Assembly: GCF_000720725.1 (NCBI RefSeq)
Contig: NZ_JOCQ01000010.1
Location: 177,914 to 241,913 of the forward strand
Reading direction: 5' to 3'
DNA length: 64,000 bases
DNA from: Streptomyces rimosus subsp. rimosus
GTDB taxonomy: Bacteria; Actinomycetota; Actinomycetes; Streptomycetales; Streptomycetaceae
The notes under the pieces are model-generated. The model did no database searches. It saw only the letters and a program-made list of their open reading frames with translations, and had not been told where the DNA came from. Of this stretch, positions 41,029 to 49,302 are shown piece after piece. Numbering within the stretch: the first letter of the stretch is position 1; the number at the start of each line of letters is the position of its first letter. A program made the position numbers and the translations under genes.

Positions 41029-42129
41029 TCAGGCGGTGGCGTCCGTGCGGCCGGTGCCGGTCGCGGGCTTGCGGCGGCGTACGGCGAAGACCGCGCCCGC
41101 GCCCACGGCGATCGCGGCCGCGCCGGCCAGGCCGATCACCGGCAGCGCGGCGGACGAACCGGTCGCGGCGAGGTGGCCGCCGCCCTGCGCCGCCACGCCG
41201 CCGCCCGACCCCGAACCGCCCGCGGTCCCGCCGGGCGTGGCACTCGCGCCGGGTTCGGCCGAAGCGGTCGGTTCGGCCGTGCCGCCGCCCGGCTTCCCGG
41301 GCTTGTCCGTCGGCTTACCGCCGGCGGACAGGATGGCGAAGTCGTACCACTCTTCCTTGGCCGAACCGCAGGAGCCGTCGCGGTTGCGGAAGTCGCCCGA
41401 CGCGAGTGCGTACCCGGTGCCGGGCTTGGCGTCCTTGACCACGCGGGTGCGCAGCGTCAGCGTGACGACGCTGCGCGGGCCGATCGCGAAGGAGCCGAAC
41501 AGGGTCTGGGGCGACGCGTCGTGGAACGTCTTCCACTCCCCCGTCCTGCGGTCGCGGTACTCGGTGTCCAGCTCCCAGTACGGCCGGTCGACGTCCTCGG
41601 CCGATGACATGTGCAGGAACGGCTGCACCTCGGTCAGCGTCTTGCCGGTGGTGTTGGAGAGCCGCATGGTGAAGGAGGTCCAGGAGCCGCCCGCCACCAG
41701 CTGGGACGGCAGGCCGTTGACCGTGACCCGCAGCTGGTCGGACTCGAAGTCGCAGGTCTGACTCTCGGTTTCGCCGGAGGTGCCGCCCCCGCCGGTGGCC
41801 GTGCCCTTGTCGTTACCGGTACCGCCCGTACCAGCGGAACCACCCGTACCAGCAGTCGTGCCACCGGTGCCGGCGGTGCCGGCGGTCGAACCGCCCGTAC
41901 CCGTCGACCCGGTGGTACCGGCCGAACCCGTACCGCCGCCCTTGCCGCCGCTCTCCCCGGAACCCTCCGCTCCGCCACCCGCGGTCGCCGCGGTGTCGGC
42001 GGACCCCGTCGTACCGGAGGCGGTCGCCCCGGGGCCGGTCGCGAACGCGGCGGTGGGCACGGTCAGTACGGCGGCGGGCGCTATCACGGCAGCCGCTGCG
42101 GCGGCCGTCAGGGCGCGGCGAATCTTCAT
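41029..42129 (-). CDS. LAXTG-anchored surface protein with Gly/Thr-rich stalk
   Basis: A 366-residue cell-wall protein. It has a signal peptide (MKIRRALTAAAAAAVIAP), a 75-residue Gly/Ser/Thr stalk (STGTGGSTAGTAGTGGTTAG), then a beta-rich domain (about 110-250; SFTMRLSNTTGKTLTEVQPF, YRDRRTGEWKTFHD, RSVVTLTLRTRVVKDAKPG). A Pro/Gly linker leads to the sorting signal LAATGSSAALPVIGLAGAA with a helix and basic tail RRRK. LAXTG is the class E sortase motif of Streptomyces. The domain is shared with the secreted paralogue just downstream. ATG 42129 follows GAAAGG. The operon with the paralogue is likely (122 bp between). Confidence 0.85.
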   Translation of the reverse strand: MKIRRALTAAAAAAVIAPAAVLTVPTAAFATGPGATASGTTGSADTAATAGGGAEGSGESGGKGGGTGSAGTTGSTGTGGSTAGTAGTGGTTAGTGGSAGTGGTGNDKGTATGGGGTSGETESQTCDFESDQLRVTVNGLPSQLVAGGSWTSFTMRLSNTTGKTLTEVQPFLHMSSAEDVDRPYWELDTEYRDRRTGEWKTFHDASPQTLFGSFAIGPRSVVTLTLRTRVVKDAKPGTGYALASGDFRNRDGSCGSAKEEWYDFAILSAGGKPTDKPGKPGGGTAEPTASAEPGASATPGGTAGGSGSGGGVAAQGGGHLAATGSSAALPVIGLAGAAAIAVGAGAVFAVRRRKPATGTGRTDATA

Positions 42130-42257
42130 CCGGCAGACCTTTCGGGTCCCACGTGCCGTTCCGTCGGGACGGCACGCTCGTCGATTGTCGTGCGGTGGCT
42201 CGTGCTTCAGCTCGTACGCCGAGGCTGGGACGCAGGCGCGGGTACGTGCACACGCGT

Positions 42258-42290
42258 GTACTCGCATGCACTCGCATGTACTCGCACATG
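42258..42290. repeat. 10-bp direct repeats upstream of the surface-protein gene
   Basis: CTCGCATGCA, CTCGCATGTA and CTCGCACATG follow each other without gap at 42261-42290, about 130 bp upstream of the LAXTG gene's ATG. Helical-turn spacing could mark a multimeric regulator site, or the repeats could be slippage. The surrounding 42130-42424 region has no gene. Confidence 0.5.
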
Positions 42291-42424
42291 CTTGCGCCTC
42301 ATATGTGACCACCCCGGTGGCGAAAAGGTTGCATGCTCGACCAATTGAGATCGTTTCGTGAGCCGGTACAGCCCGCGAGCACCGGCCCCGGAACTCGGAG
42401 GCGACCTCAAACGTCCGTACGACC

Positions 42425-43315
42425 ATGCGTATCCGGAGAACCGGTGCCGTCACCGGCGCCCTGTTGACCGTCCTGCTCACCGCCACCGGGTGTGCCCCGT
42501 CGGAGGCAGGCAGCGGGGGCAAGAAGAAGACCGAGGGCAGGCCGGCTTCGGCCGCGCCCGTCAGGAAGGGGCCGGGCGGGAACGGCGGGCTGCTGATGGG
42601 AGCGCGCTGGATGGTCCAGTGGGTCACCGTCGGCGGCCGGGATATCAGCGCACCGCCGCACGCCGCCTCCTGGATGGCATTCGATTACGACGGCACGGTC
42701 AAGGGCAACGACGGCTGCGCGCCCTTCCACCGGTCCGCCTCCATGGCCGACAGCGTGCTCGCCGTCGGCGGGGACCGGGCGCAGGCGACGGAGGACGGCG
42801 GGTGCCCGGCAAAGAACCGCGCTTTCGCGGAGCGGTTGCGCGAGGTCTTCGACGGTCCGCTGACGATCGCCCAGCGGCATGACGACCTCACGATGGACCT
42901 GAAGAACCAGGAAGGTGACTACGTGGCGGTCAAACTCCAGCAGCCCGAGGGGTTCTACGGCCGCCGCTGGCAGTTGCCCCGGCTGATCGTGGGCGACACC
43001 TACAGCCCGGACCTGCCGAAGAGTACGTACTTCGTCTTCCACGCGGACGGGACGGTCAGCGGGAACCTCGGCTGCAACGACTTCACCGGCCAGGCCGTCT
43101 TCGAGGGCGACACGCTCACCATGCACCAGCCCACCCGCACCACGGACCGCACCTGTTCCCAGGACGTCATGGACTCGGAAGAGGGCCTGCTCACCATGAA
43201 ACGGAATCCGCGCACGTTCACCTACCGGGTCACCCATGACTCCTTGACGGCCTACGACGAATCCGACGGCGCGCCGCTGACCTTCGGCTACGAATTCAGG
43301 GCGCTGCCCGGCTGA
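42425..43315 (+). CDS. META-domain lipoprotein
   Basis: A 296-residue lipoprotein. The signal peptide ends in the lipobox LLTATGC (Cys near residue 23). Two META (HslJ-like) domains follow (about 55-150 and 165-290): WMVQWVTVGGRDISAPPH, DYDGTVKGNDGCAPFH, then RRWQLPRLIVGDTYSPDLPKS, FHADGTVSGNLGCNDFTGQ. META domains appear in heat-shock and novobiocin-tolerance proteins; their biochemistry is unclear. Ribosome site is weak. It overlaps the XRE gene on the opposite strand by 28 bp at the 3' ends. Confidence 0.85.
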   Translation: MRIRRTGAVTGALLTVLLTATGCAPSEAGSGGKKKTEGRPASAAPVRKGPGGNGGLLMGARWMVQWVTVGGRDISAPPHAASWMAFDYDGTVKGNDGCAPFHRSASMADSVLAVGGDRAQATEDGGCPAKNRAFAERLREVFDGPLTIAQRHDDLTMDLKNQEGDYVAVKLQQPEGFYGRRWQLPRLIVGDTYSPDLPKSTYFVFHADGTVSGNLGCNDFTGQAVFEGDTLTMHQPTRTTDRTCSQDVMDSEEGLLTMKRNPRTFTYRVTHDSLTAYDESDGAPLTFGYEFRALPG

Positions 43316-44151
43316 CCGGCGGCCCAGGACGCCAGGATGCGGAGCCCGTCGTGGCTGGGGGTGCCGGGTTCGGCGGTCCGGACGACGAGTTGCTGGTCGG
43401 GGTCGGTGCCGGTGGTGAAGGTGTCCCAGTCGAGGGTGAGGTCGCCGGCGACGGGGTGCCGCAGAGTTTTGGTGCCGATGTTGCGGGCCGCGACGCGGTG
43501 TTCACCCCACCAGCGGCGGACTTGCCCGTCCTGGACGGACAATTCCCCGACCAGTCCAGTCAGGCCGGGGTCCGTGGGGTATTTCGCCGCCTCCATCCGC
43601 AGTTGTGCGACACAGGTGCGGGCGACGGTTTCCCAGTCCGTGTAGAGGCGTTTCATCGCCGGGTCGGTGAAGGTGATACGGACGTAATTGCGCTGCTTTT
43701 CGGGAATGGCCGCGAAATCCGTGACGAAGGCGGCGGCCAGTGTGTTCCGGGCGAGTACGTCCATCCGGCGGCCCAGGACCACCGCGGGGGTCGTGGAGAG
43801 GTCGTCCAGCAGGCGCCGGAGCTGCGGCCGGACCCGCTGCCGTGCGCGGCGGCGCGGCCGGGTGTGCTCCTTGCCGGCCAGTTCGTACAGGTAGGTCCGC
43901 TGGTCGTCGTCCAGGTGGAGGGCGCGTGCCAGGACGCCCAGGGCCGAGGCGGACGCCTGCATGCGGCCCTGTTCGAGGCGGGTGTAATAGTCGGTGCTGA
44001 TGGCCGCGAGCTGGGCGACCTCCTCGCGGCGCAGGCCTTTGACCCGGCGCGGAGCGCCGCTGTCGGGCAGGCCCACTGCGCGGGGAGTGAGTTCGGCCCG
44101 GCGGGCCTTGAGGAATTCCCCCAGTTCGTTGCGGTGCGCGCTGCTGGTCAT
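43288..44151 (-). CDS. XRE-family regulator with MmyB-like ligand domain
   Basis: A 287-residue regulator. The N-terminal XRE HTH spans 5-75 (ELGEFLKARRAELTPRAVGLPD, then GLRREEVAQLAAISTDYYTRLEQGR). Residues 105-280 form the PAS-like MmyB domain (VLGRRMDVLARNTLAAAFVTDF, ending HDGLRILASWAAGQPGSALNS). MmyB relatives bind fatty acyl ligands and, in Streptomyces, commonly regulate an adjacent divergent oxidoreductase or hydrolase. Here the divergent gene is a broken hydrolase at 44190, so the regulator may have lost its local target. ATG 44151 fits the family start. Confidence 0.9.
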   Translation of the reverse strand: MTSSAHRNELGEFLKARRAELTPRAVGLPDSGAPRRVKGLRREEVAQLAAISTDYYTRLEQGRMQASASALGVLARALHLDDDQRTYLYELAGKEHTRPRRRARQRVRPQLRRLLDDLSTTPAVVLGRRMDVLARNTLAAAFVTDFAAIPEKQRNYVRITFTDPAMKRLYTDWETVARTCVAQLRMEAAKYPTDPGLTGLVGELSVQDGQVRRWWGEHRVAARNIGTKTLRHPVAGDLTLDWDTFTTGTDPDQQLVVRTAEPGTPSHDGLRILASWAAGQPGSALNS

Positions 44152-44189
44152 GCGTCCAGTGCGGCAGCCGACGCCACCGGCGAGCGGGG

Positions 44190-45022
44190 GAAGGTTTTCT
44201 CCCAGGATGTTTCCCTCCCCCGGCCCGCGGTCGTGGTCGGGCGCCCGGCCACCGGTGTGAAGGAACAGACCGCGGCGGTCTACGCCGAGCGGGGTTTCGT
44301 CACCCTGGCCTTCGACGCCGCCCACCAAGGCGAGAGCGAGGGCGAGCCGCACGGGCTGGAGAACCCGTTCCAGCGCGCCGACGACTTCCGTAACGCGGTC
44401 TCCTACCTCACCACCCGCGACGACATCGACCCGGAGCGGATCGGGGTGCTCGGCATCTGCGCCGCGGGCGGGTATGTGCCCTTCGCGGCGCAGACCGACC
44501 ACCGGATGAAGGCGGTCGCCACCGTCAGCGCCGCGGATCTGGCGCGCTTCTTCCGGGACGGCGATCCGGCGGGCTTCGCGGCGCTGGTCGAGGAGGCCGG
44601 TGCGCGGCGCGGCGAGGAGGCGGCCGGGAAGGGGGCCACGCTGGTCAGCGCGCTGCCGGAGCTGGACGGGATCGACGCGTCGACGCCGGCGCCGGTCCGG
44701 GAGTTCGTCGACTACTACAAGACGCCGCGCGGCCGGCACCCGCGCCACGAATCTGTGGGTCGCACGCAGCGCGGACCAGCTCGACCAGTTCGACGCCTAC
44801 GCCGGTGTCCACAAGATCGCCCCGCGCCCGCTTCTGATGATCGCGGGCACCGAGGCCGCCACCCGCCCGTTCAGCGAGCAGGCGGTGGCCGCGGCCGGCC
44901 GTACGGCGGAGCTGTTCGACGTCGAGGGCGCGACGCACGTCGACCTGTACGACAAGGACGAGCACGTCACCCGGGCCGTCGCGAAGCTGACCGAGTTCTT
45001 CGGCGCCCATCTGGCGGCCTGA
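44190..45022 (+). pseudogene. Alpha/beta hydrolase (dienelactone-hydrolase-like), truncated and frameshifted
   Basis: The frame from about 44190 reads PAVVVGRPATGVKEQTAAVY, GFVTLAFDAAHQGESEGEPHGLENPFQRA, IGVLGICAAGGYVPFAAQTD (nucleophile region) and EFVDYYKTPRGRHPR. At about 44740 the sense moves by one frame to ATNLWVARSADQLDQFDAY and on to GATHVDLYDKDEHVTRAVAK, with the His, ending 45022. No start codon lies upstream in frame before the domain, so about 35 N-terminal residues are missing too. It is divergent from the MmyB-type regulator, the usual pairing. A single-base sequencing error could explain the shift but not the lost start. Confidence 0.7.
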
Positions 45023-45058
45023 TCCCGGCCCGGCGCCGGAGGCCGCCGGTTCCCCGGG

Positions 45059-45556
45059 TCACCTCCGCTCCGGCCGGAGCGGGGGTGCCGTCACCTCCGG
45101 TCCCGGCCGGGCGCCTCGCGTCAGCGCGGCGTCGGCGGTGGCGAGGATGTTGCCGAAGGTACGGGTGAGGACCGGCCGCATGAGGAGGCGGGTCAGCGGG
45201 GCGCCGAGCAGCGGGAGGCGCACTTCGGCGCGGGTGGTCCAGCACACCCGGGTGCCGCCGTCGGCCGCGGTGAACGTCATCCGGCCCAGCTCGTGCCGGG
45301 ACGGCGGCCAGCTGCGCTCGACGACGTACTCGGTGGCGTGCGGCGGGTCGTACCGGGTGATGCGCTCGCGGAACCAGCCGATCAGCCAGAGGTGGCTGCG
45401 TACCGCGCCGACCCCGTAGGGCGCGTCCGCGCCGTGCCGGGTCAGCCGGCAGCGGAGCGCCAGGGGCGAGCGTGTGTAGTGGGTGGTCGTGGTGAGCCAG
45501 GCGAACACCTCGTCCACCGGGGCGGCGATGACGCGTTCCACGGTCACGGTTTCCAC
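45059..45556 (-). CDS. SRPBCC-family protein
   Basis: A 165-residue START/Bet v1-like lipid-binding domain. It begins METVTVERVIAAPVDEVFAWL, with the typical first strand, and has RYDPPHATEYVVERSWPPS and ADGGTRVCWTTRAEV later in the fold. A ligand-binding or cyclase role cannot be chosen. Its start overlaps the end of sigJ by 13 bp, so translation is coupled. Genes of this type next to ECF41-like sigma factors are common, but usually a carboxymuconolactone-like or DoxX protein is seen. Confidence 0.8.
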   Translation of the reverse strand: METVTVERVIAAPVDEVFAWLTTTTHYTRSPLALRCRLTRHGADAPYGVGAVRSHLWLIGWFRERITRYDPPHATEYVVERSWPPSRHELGRMTFTAADGGTRVCWTTRAEVRLPLLGAPLTRLLMRPVLTRTFGNILATADAALTRGARPGPEVTAPPLRPERR

Positions 45557-46470
45557 GGCTGGGGTCCCTTCCTGTCGAGCGGGCGCACCGTGTTGGCGCG
45601 GCGCAGTTTGTCGGGGTTGCGGATGCCGTAGAGGCCGGTGATCCGTCCGTCGTGGATCTCGACCGTCAGCAGCCAGTCGAGCGCGCCGTCGGTCAGGAAC
45701 CGTGCCGCGGGCATGCCGTTGTACGTGGCGGGCTCGATACGGGTCTCCGCGAGGTTTCTGCGGGCGACGCGGAGGATGAACCGGGCGACCTCGTCGCGGC
45801 CGACGACCGGGCGGCGCGCGGCGACCACCTTGCCGCCGCCGTCGGAGATCTGCACGACATCGGGCGCCAGCAGGTCCATCAGCGCCCGCACGTCACCGGT
45901 CGCCGCCGCGTCCAGGAAGCGCCGCACGATCTCCCGGGCGGCGCCGGAGTCCGGCTCGAACCGGCGGCGCCGCGCATGGACGTGGCGGCGGGCGCGGTGG
46001 GCGGTCTGCCGGACGGTGGCCTCGCTCTTGCCGACCGACGCGGCGATCTCGCCGTGGGTGTAGCCGAACACGTCGTGCAGCACGAACACCGCGCGTTCGG
46101 TCGGGTTCAGCGTCTCCAGGACGAGCAGCATGGCCATCGAGACCGACTCGGCCAGGAGCACGTCGTCGCCGGCCTCGGGGGCGGTACGGATCGGCTCGGG
46201 CAGCCACGCGCCCACGTAGTCCTCGCGCCGCGCCCGGGCCGCGCGCAGGTGGTTGAGGGCCTGCCGGGTCACCGTACGCACCAGGTAGGCGCGCGGGTGC
46301 CGGACCGTGGCCGGATCGACCGCGCTCCAGCGCAGATAGCTCTCCTGCAGCACGTCCTCGGCATCGGTGGCGCTGCCCAGCATCTCGTAAGCGATGGTGA
46401 ACAGCAGTCCGCGGTGTTCGGTGAACGCGCCCTCAGTGCTCTCGGCACTCCCAATGCCCTCAGAACCCAT
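45544..46470 (-). CDS. sigJ: ECF41-type sigma factor SigJ with SnoaL-like C-terminal domain
   Basis: A 308-residue ECF sigma factor. Region 2 is FTEHRGLLFTIAYEMLGSATDAEDVLQESYLRW near 20-50 and region 4 is LNPTERAVFVLHDVFGYTHGEIAASVGKSEATVRQTAHRARR near 125-170. The extra C-terminal domain (about 185-295) is SnoaL/NTF2-like (REIVRRFLDAAATGDVRALMDLLAPDVV), diagnostic of ECF41, where it acts as a built-in regulator in place of an anti-sigma factor. ATG 46470 gives the family start. It shares a 12-bp upstream element (TCCCGATGGGCA) with the STAS-ANTAR gene behind it. Confidence 0.9.
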   Translation of the reverse strand: MGSEGIGSAESTEGAFTEHRGLLFTIAYEMLGSATDAEDVLQESYLRWSAVDPATVRHPRAYLVRTVTRQALNHLRAARARREDYVGAWLPEPIRTAPEAGDDVLLAESVSMAMLLVLETLNPTERAVFVLHDVFGYTHGEIAASVGKSEATVRQTAHRARRHVHARRRRFEPDSGAAREIVRRFLDAAATGDVRALMDLLAPDVVQISDGGGKVVAARRPVVGRDEVARFILRVARRNLAETRIEPATYNGMPAARFLTDGALDWLLTVEIHDGRITGLYGIRNPDKLRRANTVRPLDRKGPQPWKP

Positions 46471-46603
46471 GCTCCGCCCCCGCCCCGACCGCGCAGTGAC
46501 CAACCGGCATCGTCCAGCCTTTCTCTTCGCCTGCCCATCGGGACACCTCGCGGCGGCGAAACGTGACAGCGGCGGCCCGGCCGGTCCGGACCGCCGGTCA
46601 CCG

Positions 46604-47461
46604 CTACTCTCCGGACGAGGTGGGCAACCGGATGGGTGCGAGCTTCTGGACGGTGTCCCGGATGTGCTCCTGGGCGGCGGACGCGCTCGGCGGGGCCGCC
46701 CTCACCTTGGCCACCGCGGCGGCCAGCTGCCCCTGCACCGCCTCGGGCAGGGCGCTGCCCTGCACGCTGTTCACCAGCTCCTGGGCCAGGAGGTGCAGCT
46801 TGGTGTTGGTGTTCTGGGAGGCGGTGACCAGGACGGCCCAGGCGGCCTCGGGGCTCAGGGTGAAGGTGGCCATCAGGATGCCGCGGGCCAGGTCGATGGC
46901 CGGGCGGGTCTGCATGGCGCGGCGCAGCTGGGCGACCTCCGTGGGCAGGTCCTGGTGGGCGTCCTGGTCGAGGTCGTGCTGCCGATTCCCGTCGGGATCG
47001 GGGCGGTGGTCCGGGTGCGGGACCGTGCCGTCGGCGTGGGAGTGCGTCGCGGACTGCCCGTACGGCTCCGGGGAGATGAACAGCTTCCGGGCCCCGGTCA
47101 CGTCCAGCAGCCGCTCGACCGCGCGGCTGCTGGAGCGGATGACGACGGTCTTGCCCTGCGCGACGGCCCGCAGGCGCAGGCGCAGCAGCATGTTCAGGCC
47201 GGCGCAGTCGAAGAACGGGACGGCGTCGAGGTGGAGGTCGATCCCCTGGTCCGATCGGCTCAGGGCCTCCTGCAGGTCGTATTCGACCTCCTCGCAGGCG
47301 TCCAGGTCCAGTTCCCCCTGCACCGCCATTCCGGTCCGGTCGCCGCCCCGGAAGGCGTCGAGCCATGACAGGCGGGGCGGGGGCACGGCGGGCGTGCCGC
47401 CGTGCCCGTCGGCTCCGGCGGAATCGGGAGGAGGGGACGCCCAAGGCGCGGCTTCCGGCAT
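46604..47461 (-). CDS. STAS-ANTAR fusion regulatory protein
   Basis: A 285-residue protein with an N-terminal anti-anti-sigma STAS domain (about 40-130; MAVQGELDLDACEEVEYDL and VPFFDCAGLNMLLRLRL, with Cys where the phosphorylatable Ser usually lies, just before AGL). An acidic, His-rich linker follows, then an ANTAR RNA-binding domain (about 170-235; LRRAMQTRPAIDLARGILMATFTLSPEAAWAVL). ANTAR binds paired hairpins in nascent RNA and prevents termination. The Cys replacing Ser suggests it cannot be phosphorylated there. It is divergent from a small winged-helix protein at 47594. ATG 47461 follows GGGAAGGG. Confidence 0.87.
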   Translation of the reverse strand: MPEAAPWASPPPDSAGADGHGGTPAVPPPRLSWLDAFRGGDRTGMAVQGELDLDACEEVEYDLQEALSRSDQGIDLHLDAVPFFDCAGLNMLLRLRLRAVAQGKTVVIRSSSRAVERLLDVTGARKLFISPEPYGQSATHSHADGTVPHPDHRPDPDGNRQHDLDQDAHQDLPTEVAQLRRAMQTRPAIDLARGILMATFTLSPEAAWAVLVTASQNTNTKLHLLAQELVNSVQGSALPEAVQGQLAAAVAKVRAAPPSASAAQEHIRDTVQKLAPIRLPTSSGE

Positions 47462-47506
47462 GGCCTTCCCTTCCCGTCATCGGCTCATCCGCTCGTCTCC
47501 CAGGCT

Positions 47507-47567
47507 TGCCCATCGGGAGACACACGTCAATTAATACACGAAAAGCCGTACGTGTTTCGGGACACGT
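47507..47567. promoter_or_regulatory. Shared upstream element and inverted repeat in the STAS-ANTAR/wHTH promoter
   Basis: TGCCCATCGGGA at 47507-47518 (TCCCGATGGGCA on the minus strand) recurs at 46532-46543 upstream of sigJ, so both minus-strand genes carry it before their start. Further right, ACGTGT-TTCGGG-ACACGT at 47550-47567 is a perfect six-base inverted repeat, close to the winged-helix gene start. The first may be a promoter or activator element; the second suits an operator of the winged-helix protein. Confidence 0.5.
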
Positions 47568-47593
47568 GAATGATGGGTCGGTAGAGTTGCGGC

Positions 47594-47962
47594 ATGGATG
47601 ACCTGTCCGAGTCGCAGAACGGGGTGCCCGAGCCGCACACGGGGTGGACCTTCGTGACCAACCACGCCCGGGTGCTGGCGGCCATCGCCGACAACCACAA
47701 CGCCCGCATCCGCGACATCGCCGCGCACTGCCGCCTGACCGAACGCGCCGTCCAGAAGATCATTTCCGATCTGGAGCGCGACGGGTATCTGTCCCACACC
47801 CGTGAGGGGCGCAGCAACACCTACGAGATCGACCCCAGCAAGGTGCTGCGCCACCCCGCCGAAGCCGGCCTGACCGTCGCGTCGCTGCTCTCCCTGCTCG
47901 TCCAGGACGAAGCGCACCGCGCCACGCAGCCCGACGAGGAACGGCGTCAGCCCACGGGCTGA
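47594..47962 (+). CDS. Winged-helix transcriptional regulator
   Basis: A 122-residue protein with a MarR/ArsR-like wing fold: FVTNHARVLAAIADNHNARIRDIAAHCRLTERAVQKIISDLERDGYLSHTREGRSNTYEID. No sensor domain is visible beyond the HTH, so it may be a simple DNA-binding repressor. There is no clear ribosome site before ATG 47594, while TAGAGT lies six bases upstream of it, so a leaderless mRNA is possible. It is divergent from the STAS-ANTAR gene; an inverted repeat at 47550-47567 would serve both. Confidence 0.82.
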   Translation: MDDLSESQNGVPEPHTGWTFVTNHARVLAAIADNHNARIRDIAAHCRLTERAVQKIISDLERDGYLSHTREGRSNTYEIDPSKVLRHPAEAGLTVASLLSLLVQDEAHRATQPDEERRQPTG

Positions 47963-48108
47963 GCGGGGCCTCCTGCGGCCCCGCCGGACGCTTCACGGCG
48001 CCTGTTGGTTGTACGGCGATCGGCTGATTGCCCGGGGCGGCCGGCGCCTCTTTGATGAGCGGGTCCCGTGTGCGCGGGTGGACGTGACCTGTTCGTCGAA
48101 GGGTGACC

Positions 48109-49281
48109 ATGAGACGGCTCTTACGCGCGGGGCGTGCCTCCCGCGTGACGCGTGCGGCCGCGGCCGCCACCGTGACCGCGGTCTGCGCCGCCGTGCTGCT
48201 GCCGGGTACGGCCCGGGCCCGGCCCGTAACGGACACGGCGGGCGCGGCAGGCACCCCGGTCACGGAGCGGGTGAGCACCACCTCGGACGGGAGCCAGGCG
48301 GACGGCCTGTCCGACCGGGCGTCGATCAGCGCGGACGGGCGGTACGTCGCCTTCTGGTCGGCCGCGCCGAACCTGGGCGCCGACCACTACCGCGCCCTGC
48401 TCATCAAGGACTTGACGTCCGGTCAGGTCACCCGGGTGCCCGACGCCAGGACGTACGGCGGCAGCCACACCGCGATCAGTGACAACGGCCGGTACGTCGG
48501 CTACGGATCGGGCACCCGCTACGCGTCGGCCTACGTGTACGACCGGATCACCGACCGGACCACCCAGGCCAACAGCGCCGAGCTGAGCAACGTCGACTCG
48601 CTCAGCGCCGACGGCCGCTTCGCCGCTGTCACGGTCGGCAGCCGCAACCCGAACAGGCCCGCCCGGCTACTCGTCCGGGACCTGGCGGACGGCACCGACG
48701 AGCGGATCGACCCGCAGCAGACCCCGACGGGCCACCCGTCCGTCAGCAACGGTTCGCTCAGCGGTGACGGGCGGCTGCTGGCCTTCGCCACCGGCCCGCG
48801 CAGCGGCGCGTACGACGTCTTCGTCAAGGACCGGGCCGACGGGACCGTGCGGCAGGTGGACGTACCGCTGGACGGGGTGCAGGACGACAAGCGCAGTTGG
48901 CTGGTGGAGATCAGCCGGGACGGCCGCTACGTGCTCTTCGATTCCGAGTCCGACCACCTGGTCCCCGGTACCACCCCGCCCGGCCGGCACGCCTACCTCC
49001 GCGATCTGCGGACCGGCACCACCGTACGGCTCGCCCCGGCCGGCGTCTCGGCGGTGGCGGTCAGCGGCGACGGGCGCAAGGTGCTGCTGTCCGAGGAGGA
49101 CCGGCTCACGCTGCTGGACGTGCGTACCGGCGAACGTACCGGGGTCGGCCCGGCCGCACGGGCCATCCCGGGCGCGCTCACCCGCGGCGGCGAGGCGGTG
49201 GCCTTCACCTCCGAGGCCGCCGACCTCGTGCCCGGCGACACCAACGCTGCCGCGGACGCTTTCGTGCACCGCCCCGGGTGA
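48109..49281 (+). CDS. Secreted beta-propeller protein (TolB/PD40-like)
   Basis: A 390-residue protein with a long twin-arginine-like signal (MRRLLRAGRASRVTRAAAAATVTAVCAAVLLPGTARA; RR present but no full Tat motif), then at least five PD40-type repeats of the form SADGRYVAFWS, SDNGRYVGYGS, SADGRFAAVTV, SGDGRLLAFAT and SRDGRYVLFDS. Each blade ends in a V-strand and a D-rich loop. This is a periplasmic/extracellular propeller that may bind wall polymers or peptides; enzyme activity is not evident. ATG 48109 follows AGGGTG; a GTG two codons earlier is an alternative. A CCCGGG-N6-CCCGGG repeat at the stop may be a terminator. Confidence 0.82.
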   Translation: MRRLLRAGRASRVTRAAAAATVTAVCAAVLLPGTARARPVTDTAGAAGTPVTERVSTTSDGSQADGLSDRASISADGRYVAFWSAAPNLGADHYRALLIKDLTSGQVTRVPDARTYGGSHTAISDNGRYVGYGSGTRYASAYVYDRITDRTTQANSAELSNVDSLSADGRFAAVTVGSRNPNRPARLLVRDLADGTDERIDPQQTPTGHPSVSNGSLSGDGRLLAFATGPRSGAYDVFVKDRADGTVRQVDVPLDGVQDDKRSWLVEISRDGRYVLFDSESDHLVPGTTPPGRHAYLRDLRTGTTVRLAPAGVSAVAVSGDGRKVLLSEEDRLTLLDVRTGERTGVGPAARAIPGALTRGGEAVAFTSEAADLVPGDTNAAADAFVHRPG

Positions 49282-49302
49282 CCGCCCGGGTGCGGCCGTG
49301 GC

